This document shows positions 9,891 through 20,363 of a stretch of DNA of 64,000 bases, piece by piece (position 1 is the stretch's first letter; the number at the start of each line of letters is the position of its first letter). Source of the DNA: Arthrobacter psychrolactophilus (lineage in GTDB: Bacteria; Actinomycetota; Actinomycetes; Actinomycetales; Micrococcaceae); assembly GCF_003219795.1 (NCBI RefSeq), contig NZ_QJVC01000004.1, forward strand, positions 186,001 to 250,000, read 5' to 3'. Under the pieces are notes generated by a model. That model made no database searches. It saw only the letters and a list, made by a program, of their open reading frames with translations, and had not been told where the DNA came from. A program made the translations under genes and the position numbers.

Positions 9891-11297
9891 TTGAGCGCTA
9901 ATACGACACCTTTCCCGTGGCTGCCGCAATGGCCCTTAAGAGTTGTGGTCAGTGTCCGCGACTTCGTGGACAGGGTAGCTAATAGCTCACCCGCCCGGCT
10001 AGCTCTCATCGTGTTCTCCTTGGTCATCCTCGCCTTCACCTTGACCTTATGTCTGCCTGCAGCCGCGAGTGACGGTAAAGCGACCGCCTTCCACGACGCA
10101 CTTTTCACGGCCGTTTCGGCGGTTTGTGTTACGGGGCTAACCACGGTTTCCACCGCTCTGCATTGGTCGTTCTTTGGACAGCTGGTCATCTTGATCGGCA
10201 TTTTCGTTGGCGGTTTGGGTATCTTGACCCTGGCGTCGGTGATGTCCCTGATGGTCAGTAAGCGTCTGGGTGTGCGCGGCAAACTCATCGCTCAGGAGGC
10301 CATGAATGCCGGCCGACTCGGCGAGGTCGGTACCTTGCTGCGCATTGTTATCAGCACCTCCGTGGCGATTGAAATTGCCTTGGCCTTGGCGCTGGCCCCA
10401 CGTTTCCTGATCTTGGGCGAGTCTCTTCCGGAAGCCCTGTGGCATGCCACCTTTTACTCCATCTCGGCCTTCAATAATGCCGGTTTCACACCCCATTCCG
10501 ACGGCGTGGTCCCCTACGAAGCCGATCTGTGGATCTTGACGCCGCTCATGATTGGCGGCTTCATCGGCAGCCTCGGCTTTCCGGTGCTGATGGTTCTCTT
10601 GGCCACAGGATTCCGCTTTAAAAAATGGACTCTGCACGCCAAGCTGACCGTCCAGGTATCGCTGATCCTGCTCGCTGCCGGTGCCGTGCTCTGGGGTGCC
10701 ATGGAGTGGGGAAACCCGGCCACCATCGGCTCCATGAGCCTGGGCGATAAGATCATCCACGCAATTTTTGCCTCCGTCATGACCCGTTCCCTGGGCTTCA
10801 ATTTGGTCGACATGAACGCCATGGACTCCTCCACCATGTTGCTGACTGACGCCTTGATGTTCGTCGGTGGCGGCTCGGCCTCCACCGCAGGCGGTATCAA
10901 GGTCACCACCTTGGCCGTCATGTTCCTGGCCATCATGGCCGAGGCCCGTGGCGACAACGACGTGAAGATCTACGGCCGCACTATCCCCCAGGGCACCCTG
11001 CGTGTGGCCATCTCCGTGACCATGATGGGCGCAACGTTCGTCATGGTTGCCTGCGGATTACTGCTCTCGATCTCCGGCGAAAGCCTGGACCGGGTACTCT
11101 TTGAGACCATCTCTGCCTACGCTACCGTGGGACTTAGCACGGGACTCAGTGCCGAGCTCCCGCCGTCGGGAACCTATGTACTGAGCGCCATGATGTTCTT
11201 TGGCCGCGTCGGTTCCATCACGCTGGCCGCCGCCTTGGCGCTGCGCCAGCGCCGCCAGTTGTTCCACTACCCGGAAGAAAGGCCCATCATTGGCTGA
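9891..11297 (+). CDS. trkH: TrkH/KtrB-family potassium transporter, membrane subunit
   Basis: A 468-residue channel-like K+ uptake protein. I use the TTG at 9891 because GGGGAGG lies ten bases upstream; longer versions would extend into acuC on the other strand. The four-fold repeated pore filter is visible: AVCVTGLTTV, SAFNNAGFTPHSDG, SLGFNLVDM and AYATVGLSTG. Multiple membrane helices span the rest. It works with the TrkA/KtrA-type nucleotide-binding gating subunit, whose gene overlaps it by eight bases. The pair imports K+ at the cytoplasmic membrane. The KtrB name would fit equally well. Confidence 0.92.
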   Translation: MSANTTPFPWLPQWPLRVVVSVRDFVDRVANSSPARLALIVFSLVILAFTLTLCLPAAASDGKATAFHDALFTAVSAVCVTGLTTVSTALHWSFFGQLVILIGIFVGGLGILTLASVMSLMVSKRLGVRGKLIAQEAMNAGRLGEVGTLLRIVISTSVAIEIALALALAPRFLILGESLPEALWHATFYSISAFNNAGFTPHSDGVVPYEADLWILTPLMIGGFIGSLGFPVLMVLLATGFRFKKWTLHAKLTVQVSLILLAAGAVLWGAMEWGNPATIGSMSLGDKIIHAIFASVMTRSLGFNLVDMNAMDSSTMLLTDALMFVGGGSASTAGGIKVTTLAVMFLAIMAEARGDNDVKIYGRTIPQGTLRVAISVTMMGATFVMVACGLLLSISGESLDRVLFETISAYATVGLSTGLSAELPPSGTYVLSAMMFFGRVGSITLAAALALRQRRQLFHYPEERPIIG

Positions 11298-11976
11298 GAA
11301 AATAGGCTCCAGCACCCGCCCGCCGCACAATGCGCCGGTTCTGGTCATTGGTTTGGGCCGCTTCGGTGCCGCGACGGCTCACCAGCTCGTCAAGCAGGGC
11401 CGCGAGGTGCTTGCCATTGAGCGCGACCCCGCTCTTGTGCAGAAGTGGGCCGGTGTGCTCACGCACGTGGTCGAGGCCGACGCCACCGATATTGATGCCC
11501 TTCGCCAACTCGGGGCACAGGACTTTAGCTCCGCCGTCGTTGGAGTGGGAACCTCCATCGAATCCAGTGTGCTGATCACCGTGAACCTCGTGGACCTGGG
11601 CATTGCACATCTGTGGGTCAAGGCGATCACGCAGTCACACGGCAAGATTTTGACCCGCATTGGCGCCAACCATGTCATTTACCCCGAGGCCGACGCCGGT
11701 GTTCGCGCCGCGCACCTCGTGGGTGGGCGCATGCTGGACTTCATCGAGTTCGACGACGATTTCGCGATCGTGAAAATGTACCCGCCGAAGGAGACGCAGG
11801 GCTTCACGCTTGAGGAATCCAAGGTGCGTTCCAAGTATGGCGTGACCGTGGTGGGCGTGAAGTCGCCCGGCGAGGACTTCACCTACGCGCAGCCGCACAC
11901 CCGGGTCTCCAGCCGTGACATGCTCATTGTTTCCGGCTATGTTGACCTGCTCGAACGCTTCGCCGCGCGCCCCTAA
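11290..11976 (+). CDS. trkA: TrkA/KtrA-family potassium uptake regulatory subunit
   Basis: A 228-residue cytoplasmic RCK protein with one TrkA-N and one TrkA-C domain, the KtrA size rather than the double-length E. coli TrkA. The Rossmann fold shows VLVIGLGRFGAATA, an acidic end of strand 2 (AIERDP) and ADATD. The C-terminal domain begins near KMYPPKETQGFTLEES. The TTG at 11290 is preferred: AGAAAGG lies upstream, and the start falls inside the end of trkH, indicating translational coupling. It binds nucleotide and gates the TrkH channel. Confidence 0.92.
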   Translation: MAEKIGSSTRPPHNAPVLVIGLGRFGAATAHQLVKQGREVLAIERDPALVQKWAGVLTHVVEADATDIDALRQLGAQDFSSAVVGVGTSIESSVLITVNLVDLGIAHLWVKAITQSHGKILTRIGANHVIYPEADAGVRAAHLVGGRMLDFIEFDDDFAIVKMYPPKETQGFTLEESKVRSKYGVTVVGVKSPGEDFTYAQPHTRVSSRDMLIVSGYVDLLERFAARP

Positions 11977-12024
11977 ACTCACGTTTTTGCGGCGCCGTGC
12001 GTCTACCGGGCAGGAGGTACTTTC

Positions 12025-12534
12025 ATGATCCAGCATCTAGTTTTTGACTCACCCTTGGGTCCCCTGACGGCTGTTGCGAACGACGCCGGACTCCAAGCCG
12101 TGTACATGACGTCGCATAAGCGGCTCCCGGCGTTAGAGACGATGGGCGAGCGGGTTGCCGCCGTTGCCTCGCCAGTTCTCGCCGCGACGGCGGCGCAGCT
12201 TGGCGAATACTTTGCCGGGGAGCGTCAGGAATTTTCCCTTCCCTTGGCGCCCATCGGCAGCGACTTCCAACACCGGGTGTGGGCCGCGCTGGCCGAAATT
12301 CCCTATGGGGAACTGCGCAGTTACGGCGATCTCGCGGCATCCTTGGGCGATCGATCCATGGCACAGGCCGTGGGCTCGGCGAATGGCCGCAACCCCATCA
12401 GCATCATCGTGCCCTGTCACCGCGTCGTCGGGGCGGACGGTTCCTTGGTTGGATACGCGGGCGGGCTGGAACGCAAGGAATTCCTGCTGGAACTGGAAAA
12501 TCCGGCACGCTTTCATACCGAGGCGCTGTTTTAG
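12025..12534 (+). CDS. ogt: Methylated-DNA-protein-cysteine methyltransferase (first copy)
   Basis: A 169-residue suicide repair protein that takes the alkyl group from O6-alkylguanine onto its own cysteine. The acceptor is Cys131 in the motif PCHRV. The helix-turn-helix segment before it (YGELRSYGDLAA) and NGRNPISIIV are conserved. The N-terminal RNase-H-like domain starts at FDSPLGPLTAVAND. An AGGAGG box precedes the ATG by seven bases. It is the first of three co-directional genes: this enzyme, a sigma factor and a second alkyltransferase. Confidence 0.96.
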   Translation: MIQHLVFDSPLGPLTAVANDAGLQAVYMTSHKRLPALETMGERVAAVASPVLAATAAQLGEYFAGERQEFSLPLAPIGSDFQHRVWAALAEIPYGELRSYGDLAASLGDRSMAQAVGSANGRNPISIIVPCHRVVGADGSLVGYAGGLERKEFLLELENPARFHTEALF

Positions 12535-12545
12535 ATGAACGCCTC

Positions 12546-13118
12546 ATGAGTGCCGCGGTGAAGACCGGCTCCGGCGCGGGCTCGGCAGGCTCCGGCGCCC
12601 CTGCAGGCGACTCCCTGCCACCCTTCGAGTCCATCGTTGCCACTCACGGCGCCACGATCTTGCGGGTCTGCCGGGGACTCGTCGGCCCGCATAATGCGGA
12701 CGACGTCTGGCAGGAGACCTTTCTCGCGGCCCTGCGGGTATACCCCAGCACGGCAGGCGTGCTGAACAGGGAGGCGTGGCTGGTCACGATCGCGCGAAAC
12801 AAGGCTGTGGATCATCACCGCCGCACGGCCCGCGTTCCGGAACCCGTGGAGAGCGTTGGTGACGGTCCGCTGGGAGTCGGTGACGCCGTCGTACGCTCCG
12901 TAGAAGCTGCGGAAGAGGCGGAACTCGTCTGGACGGCGCTAGCCCTGCTGCCGCCCACGCAGCGCGAGGCCGTGGTTTATCACCATCTGGCCGGGCTGCG
13001 TTATGCCGCGGTGGCGGAGTTGTTGGGCAATTCCGAGGCGGCCGCGCGACGGGCCGCGGCAGACGGCATGAAATCGTTGCGGGCGCATTTGGGGCAGAAC
13101 CGAAAGGAAGATTCGTGA
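12546..13118 (+). CDS. ECF-like sigma-70 family RNA polymerase sigma factor
   Basis: A 190-residue sigma factor of ECF size. A Gly/Ser/Ala-rich N-terminal leader of about 27 residues is followed by region 2 (ADDVWQETFLAAL, then EAWLVTIARNKAVDHHRR). After a short linker comes region 4 (LPPTQREAVVYHHLAGL, AVAELLGNSEAAARRA). Region 3 is absent, as expected for ECF factors. The start lies 12 bases after the first ogt, and the stop overlaps the next ogt by one to four bases. No conventional membrane anti-sigma gene follows. It probably directs transcription of DNA-repair genes, but that is inference from position. Confidence 0.88.
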   Translation: MSAAVKTGSGAGSAGSGAPAGDSLPPFESIVATHGATILRVCRGLVGPHNADDVWQETFLAALRVYPSTAGVLNREAWLVTIARNKAVDHHRRTARVPEPVESVGDGPLGVGDAVVRSVEAAEEAELVWTALALLPPTQREAVVYHHLAGLRYAAVAELLGNSEAAARRAAADGMKSLRAHLGQNRKEDS

Positions 13119-13762
13119 TGGAACAGCACTTTGTGGACTCGGAGACCGGCTCGACGGCCCTCGTCCCAGCCGACTTCGCGTCGCTCACGCGGGACGAATC
13201 CACCGCGTTGGACAGGCTCACAGAACTCTTCCGGAGCGCTGCAGCGGGCGCAGGCTTGCTCGACGTGGCCTACCGGATCGTCGACTCTCCCGTGGGTGCG
13301 CTCTTGCTCGCGGGAACGGAACGGGGCTTGGTCCGTGTGGCGTTCGCGAGGGAGGGCCACGACGCCGTGCTGGAATCGCTCGCTACGACTGTCAGCCCAC
13401 GCGTATTGCTGGCCCCCTCGCGCCTAGACGCGGCGGCCCGGGAACTCGACGAATACTTTGCGCGTCAACGCCAGGACTTTGACCTCGCGCTGGACTTTCA
13501 GCTCGCCGCCGGATTCCGCCGCGAGGTCTTGGCCCACCTGCCCGACATTGGCTACGGTCACACGGCAAGTTACGCCACCGTGGCTGCCCTGACGTCTAGT
13601 CCGCGGGCGGTGCGCGCGGTAGGAACGGCCTGTGCCCGCAATCCCCTGCCCCTCGTGGTGCCGTGTCACCGGGTCATCCGTTCCGACGGCTCGCAGGGCG
13701 CGTATGTGGGCGGCGTGGAGGCCAAGGCGCTGCTGCTTGCGCTCGAATCCGGGGCGCAATAG
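13118..13762 (+). CDS. Second alkylguanine-DNA alkyltransferase with N-terminal extension
   Basis: A 214-residue paralogue of the gene at 12025. Residues 50-212 form the alkyltransferase core, with acceptor Cys183 in PCHRVIRSDG and the GHTASYATVAAL helix segment. The first 45-50 residues are extra: acidic, partly helical, with TRDESTALDRLTELFRS. The start codon (ATG 13118, or GTG 13115) overlaps the sigma-factor stop, with AAGGAAG upstream. It thus occupies the place where anti-sigma factors usually sit. DNA-alkyl transfer is well supported; a second role through the N-terminal part is a hypothesis. Confidence 0.92.
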   Translation: MEQHFVDSETGSTALVPADFASLTRDESTALDRLTELFRSAAAGAGLLDVAYRIVDSPVGALLLAGTERGLVRVAFAREGHDAVLESLATTVSPRVLLAPSRLDAAARELDEYFARQRQDFDLALDFQLAAGFRREVLAHLPDIGYGHTASYATVAALTSSPRAVRAVGTACARNPLPLVVPCHRVIRSDGSQGAYVGGVEAKALLLALESGAQ

Positions 13763-13813
13763 GCTCCCCGCTCCCCTGGCCCGCACCATTTTGCTCCCCG
13801 CTGCTGCCGAATT

Positions 13814-13871
13814 AGATGGAGCCCCGTTGAGTCAGATGTAGCGCTACATCTAACTCGGCGGGGCTCCATCT
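13814..13871. repeat. 58-base near-perfect palindrome between convergent genes
   Basis: The two 29-base arms meet without a loop at 13842/13843. The centre AGATGTAGCGCTACATCT is perfect, and the outer AGATGGAGCCCC (13814-13825) pairs exactly with 13860-13871. Between them are two G-T pairs and one mismatch. It lies between the second alkyltransferase and proC, both ending here. There is no T-run, so it is not a classical terminator, although it may act as one in both directions. Confidence 0.85.
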
Positions 13872-13890
13872 GGCTCGGTGCGGCTGAGCG

Positions 13891-14724
13891 TTAGTTGCGC
13901 CCGAGCTCCTCGGTAATCTGGGCTGCGCGACCTGCCGCTGCCTGTGCACCCGTCAACACAATGCCCGGGAGGTTGTCCCGGTCAAAACTGGCGATGGCCT
14001 GCTCCGTGGTGCCGTTCGGGCTCGTTACGGCGCGTCGCAGGAGCGTTGCATTGGCCCCCGGCTCGGCGAGCATGATGCCGGCACCCGCAACGGTTTCGCG
14101 TGCCAGGATCTGAGCGATCTCCGGAGCCAAGCCAAAGTTCTCGGCGGCAGCAGCCATCGCCTCGGCCAGATAAAAAGCGTATGCGGGGCCGGAACCGCTG
14201 ATGGCGGAAACAGCATTCTGCTGGTCCTCAGGAATATCCAGCACGACGCCGGACCCGTCGAAGACCTCATGGGCGGCGGCAAGGTGGTGCTCATCGACAG
14301 ACGAACCGGCGGACAGTGCCACGACACCCCGCCCCACCTTCAATGGAGTGTTGGGCATGGAACGCACCACGGGCTGTCCGGCAGGCAGAGCGCCTTCCAA
14401 CTGCTCGAGCGACACGGCGGCAGCAACGCTGATCACGACGGCCTCGGATTCCAGCGACGAGGCGACCTCACGGCACAGCTCCATAATTCCCACGGGCTTC
14501 ACCCCAAGAATAACCACGCCGGCACCCACAACGGCCTGAGCATTCGCACCAGCTTCTTCATTAGAGGCCAATGCCGTGACGCCGTGACGGGACGCCAATT
14601 CATTGGCTCGCTCCGGGCGACGCACCGTGACAACGACTGACTGGGGTGAGACACCAGCGGCGAGCATTCCGCTTAAGATGGCTTCACCCATCGAACCGCA
14701 GCCAAGGAATACAATCTTTTTCAT
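13891..14724 (-). CDS. proC: Pyrroline-5-carboxylate reductase
   Basis: A 277-residue enzyme that makes the last step of proline synthesis, reducing pyrroline-5-carboxylate with NAD(P)H. The N-terminal Rossmann motif is IVFLGCGSMGEAIL. The signature near the C-terminal half reads ISGSGPAYAFYLAEAM, and the end VTSPNGTTEQAIASF is typical. I start at the second of two adjacent ATG codons (14724), five bases after GGAG; in-frame starts further upstream lack this. In mycobacteria ppx, a TIM-barrel gene and proC lie close together, as here. Confidence 0.95.
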   Translation of the reverse strand: MKKIVFLGCGSMGEAILSGMLAAGVSPQSVVVTVRRPERANELASRHGVTALASNEEAGANAQAVVGAGVVILGVKPVGIMELCREVASSLESEAVVISVAAAVSLEQLEGALPAGQPVVRSMPNTPLKVGRGVVALSAGSSVDEHHLAAAHEVFDGSGVVLDIPEDQQNAVSAISGSGPAYAFYLAEAMAAAAENFGLAPEIAQILARETVAGAGIMLAEPGANATLLRRAVTSPNGTTEQAIASFDRDNLPGIVLTGAQAAAGRAAQITEELGRN

Positions 14725-14929
14725 CATTTCTCCATCTTGTCTTTCCCTCAGCATCGCATGCAAATGAAGCTCCACGGCAACTACTCGAGGCCAAATTCAT
14801 CGATCAAAAATACTTAATGGCAAACGCACAGCTGGCGCCCGGACTATTCTCAACCGCGAACCGTAGTCTTTTAATTACCTCATAAGGGTGCGAGTGATGA
14901 TCGGACCGGTCTTGTCCTGAAGACCAGTC

Positions 14930-14992
14930 AAATCGCCGGAGATCTCGCCAGTGATTCCCCCCATCCACTGGTGACATATTCTCCGGCGATTT
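14930..14992 (-). terminator. Hairpin after the isomerase-like gene (and contents of the proC gap)
   Basis: Stem AAATCGCCGGAGA (14930-14942) pairs perfectly with 14980-14992, with a second inner stem near GCCAGTG/CACTGG. It starts 33 bases beyond the stop at 15025, so it probably ends the ppx-isomerase operon. T-runs are weak. The rest of the 300-base gap 14725-15024 is A/T-richer and should contain the proC promoter; no further gene is seen. Confidence 0.65.
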
Positions 14993-15024
14993 CGCATTTA
15001 ACGCCCTTTTCGCGGCCGAACGCT

Positions 15025-15867
15025 TTAGGGCAGGTTTTGCCCCAAATGCACGCGGGCAAACTCTAAAGTTTCAGCCAACCATTCTTCGCGCTGCCCCGCA
15101 CCTTTTGCTTTGCGGGTCGAGATCTCGGCGACCACCGCGCCATCGAACCCGTTACCGGCAATGTGCTGGAGCACCTCGGCACATTCCTGCGTGCCATGGC
15201 CCGGGATCAGGTGCTGATCCTTGGTCGAGGGCGATATCCCATCTGTGAGATGAATATGCCGCAAGCGGGATCCGAGCGCTTTGGCCGCGTCAAGACTGGA
15301 CGCACCGGCCGAGGCTGCGTGGGAAAAGTCCCACGTGACGTCGCTATAGTCCTGCGGAACGGGATCCCAATGCGGCAAATACGCCAGCGCCTCGCGCCCG
15401 CGAACGCGCCAAGGATACATATTCTCAACGGCAATCCGCACACCAAAAGCCTCGGCAATATCGCGGACACCGTGTGCGAAGGTCTCCGCATAGTCGTTCT
15501 GCCAGCGGAACGGCGGATGCACCACCACCACCTCGGCACCCACATCCACCGCCATCTGGGCGGAGCGCTGCACCTTATTCCAGGCACTCCCCCACACCTG
15601 CTGGGTCAACAGAAGAGTGGGGGCATGGATCGCCAAAATCGGCTGGTCGTAGCGTTCGGCCAGACGTGTCAGAGCTGCGGCATCTTGGCTATCGCCGTTG
15701 TGCGTCACGAGCACCTCGACCCCGTCATATCCCAGATCGGCAGCAACGGCGAACCCGTCATGCACCGACAACGGATAGACGGAGGCCGTCGAAAGCGCCA
15801 CCGGAATATGCCGTGCAGGGCTAGCCTGAACGCCGTTTTCCGCAGAGTCCGTTGCGTTGCCCGTCAT
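15025..15867 (-). CDS. Sugar phosphate isomerase/epimerase-like TIM-barrel protein
   Basis: A 280-residue member of the AP-endonuclease-2/xylose-isomerase-like TIM-barrel superfamily. Segments expected for a metal-binding barrel are seen: LGYDGVEVLVTHNGD, LAIHAPTLLLTQQ, VVVHPPFRWQNDYAE, VAVENMYPWRVRG, DFSHAA, HIHLTDG and VVAEISTRKAKG. These carry the His/Glu/Asp metal ligands. The start follows the ppx stop by six bases, so they form an operon. Mycobacterial Rv0498 occupies the same position between ppx and proC, as I recall. The substrate is not known, and a DNA-repair or sugar role cannot be told apart by sequence. Confidence 0.82.
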   Translation of the reverse strand: MTGNATDSAENGVQASPARHIPVALSTASVYPLSVHDGFAVAADLGYDGVEVLVTHNGDSQDAAALTRLAERYDQPILAIHAPTLLLTQQVWGSAWNKVQRSAQMAVDVGAEVVVVHPPFRWQNDYAETFAHGVRDIAEAFGVRIAVENMYPWRVRGREALAYLPHWDPVPQDYSDVTWDFSHAASAGASSLDAAKALGSRLRHIHLTDGISPSTKDQHLIPGHGTQECAEVLQHIAGNGFDGAVVAEISTRKAKGAGQREEWLAETLEFARVHLGQNLP

Positions 15868-15873
15868 GTCGAC

Positions 15874-16860
15874 CTACTTTCCCTCCGAATTGCGAAGCTT
15901 GCCAACGTGAGCGGGAGGATCCAGCGGACCGTCAAAGACCAGCTGGTCCAGGCGCCGCAGGATCAGTCCCTCACGCAGAGCCCAAGGACTTACAACCATG
16001 GTCGGCACCTTGAACATCTCCAGCGCGGTCTGGGCCACCAGCGCACCAGCCAGCACCTGCTGAGCACGCGCGGCCGAGACACCGGGGAGGTGCATCCGGT
16101 CAGCCGAGGACATCGCCGACAACCGCTGCGACCACAATCCCAGATCGCTCAGGTGCAGTTCCCTGCGCACATACGGTCCCATGGACGACGGCGCAGCTCC
16201 CGTAATACGGGCCAGCGCCCGGAAGGTCTTGGATGAGCCCGTGACGATGTTGGGCGCGCCTAGCGTTTGGGTGGCCGCGATGGGTTCCCGGAGGGTTTCC
16301 TTGATGTGTTTGCGAAGACGCTTGATGCTCTTGGCTGTGGGCGGATCCTCGGCGAGCCATTCGCGAGTCAACCTGCCAGCGCCCAGCGGCACAGAGTGGG
16401 CTTGTTCAGGGAGCTCATTGCTGCCCTGCGAGATCTCAAAGGAGCCGCCACCGATGTCGAGGTTCAAGATGGTGCCGGCACCCCAGCCGTGCCAACGACG
16501 CACCGCGAAGAACGTCATGGCAGATTCTTCTTCGCCGGTGAGCTCGGTCAGGCGAATGGTGGTTTCATGCTGCACGCGGGCAAGTACCGCGGCACCATTA
16601 GTTGATTCACGAATAGCGGAGGTACAAAACGCCAACAAATCCTTGGCTTGGTGTTTTGCCGCGAATTCCCACGCTTCCAGGATGAATTCGATCAGCTCAT
16701 GTTGGCCTTCATCGCTGATATTTCCTTCTGCATCCAGATATTTCACCAAGCTCAAGGGCCGCTTGTGGGATGCATACGGCACCGGATTTGCGCCAGGGCG
16801 CGCATCAACGAGCAGCAGATGGACAGTATTGGAACCAATGTCGAGGACGCCTAATCTCAT
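15874..16860 (-). CDS. ppx: Ppx/GppA family phosphatase (exopolyphosphatase type)
   Basis: A 328-residue member of the ASKHA-fold Ppx/GppA family. It shows the phosphate-1 motif VLDIGSNTVHLLLVDA at the N-terminus, TSAIRESTNG, and the phosphate-2 motif NLDIGGGSFEI. The C-terminal PWALREGLILRRLDQL is also typical. Such enzymes hydrolyse polyphosphate or pppGpp. The short actinobacterial form lacks the C-terminal domains of E. coli Ppx, and which substrate it prefers is uncertain. It heads the operon with the TIM-barrel gene. Confidence 0.9.
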   Translation of the reverse strand: MRLGVLDIGSNTVHLLLVDARPGANPVPYASHKRPLSLVKYLDAEGNISDEGQHELIEFILEAWEFAAKHQAKDLLAFCTSAIRESTNGAAVLARVQHETTIRLTELTGEEESAMTFFAVRRWHGWGAGTILNLDIGGGSFEISQGSNELPEQAHSVPLGAGRLTREWLAEDPPTAKSIKRLRKHIKETLREPIAATQTLGAPNIVTGSSKTFRALARITGAAPSSMGPYVRRELHLSDLGLWSQRLSAMSSADRMHLPGVSAARAQQVLAGALVAQTALEMFKVPTMVVSPWALREGLILRRLDQLVFDGPLDPPAHVGKLRNSEGK

Positions 16861-16896
16861 ACGCCCATTATTGACCCTTCAACGCCATCCATGTGA

Positions 16897-16952
16897 AAGG
16901 CCACTCGCGTGACGAAGCAGTTTTACGTCTGCTTCGCCACCCGAGTGGCCTT
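16897..16952 (-). terminator. Hairpin terminator after the GH20 gene
   Basis: Outer arms AAGGCCACTCG (16897-16907) and 16942-16952 are perfect complements, and inner GAAGCAG (16914-16920) pairs with 16929-16935. It lies about 60 bases beyond the GH20 stop on the minus strand. The T-run is short, so efficiency is uncertain. Confidence 0.7.
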
Positions 16953-17010
16953 CTGGTGCGATGGTCGGAACGTGAACTGTTCCCTCCGACCTTCCTAGGT
17001 AACTCTTACA

Positions 17011-20058
<3,048 letters not shown>

Positions 20059-20124
20059 ATGTCCCCGTAAAGCTGGAATGGTCGGGTGGTCTGAAGCACC
20101 AACATTGCGAGCAATCACACGACA

Positions 20125-20140
20125 TGTGACCTGAGACACA
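20125..20140. promoter_or_regulatory. Crp-like site upstream of the GH20 gene
   Basis: TGTGACCTGAGACACA matches the TGTGA-N6-TCACA Crp/GlxR consensus at nine of ten positions. It lies 67-82 bases upstream of the GH20 start codon. A crp gene is present at 49622. Regulation of the hexosaminidase by cAMP-Crp is an inference. Confidence 0.45.
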
Positions 20141-20293
20141 ATCTGAGCTACACCACACATGTTACGGTTCTCAATCTGAAAAATTCCCAATGTTACGGAT
20201 CCCATTCGCATGAGATGGCACATTTTCACACATATACGCTCGTGATCTCAATAATGCTGGGCAGCCCCACACACCAATGTCCGGTAATTAACG

Positions 20294-20341
20294 CAAAAAA
20301 ATGTCGCCCCACACACCAGATTCGATGTGTGAGGCGACATT
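20294..20341 (-). terminator. Intrinsic terminator after topA
   Basis: AATGTCGCC (20300-20308) pairs with GGCGACATT (20333-20341), extended by CACACA/TGTGTG inside. Read on the minus strand the stem is followed by seven T. The rest of the gap 20059-20363 holds the GH20 promoter region and the Crp-like site; no further gene is seen. Confidence 0.93.
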
Positions 20342-20363
20342 GCTACAACAGGTCGCGGCAGCT

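Noticed and set aside
12025-13762. A recent tandem duplication of the alkyltransferase
   Set aside because: The two proteins differ strongly in sequence and length, so a recent duplication is unlikely; treated as distinct genes.
15163-16236. Open frame of 357 codons opposite the isomerase-like gene and ppx
   Set aside because: Spans the ends of two well-supported genes on the other strand; Arg/His/Gln-rich with no domain.
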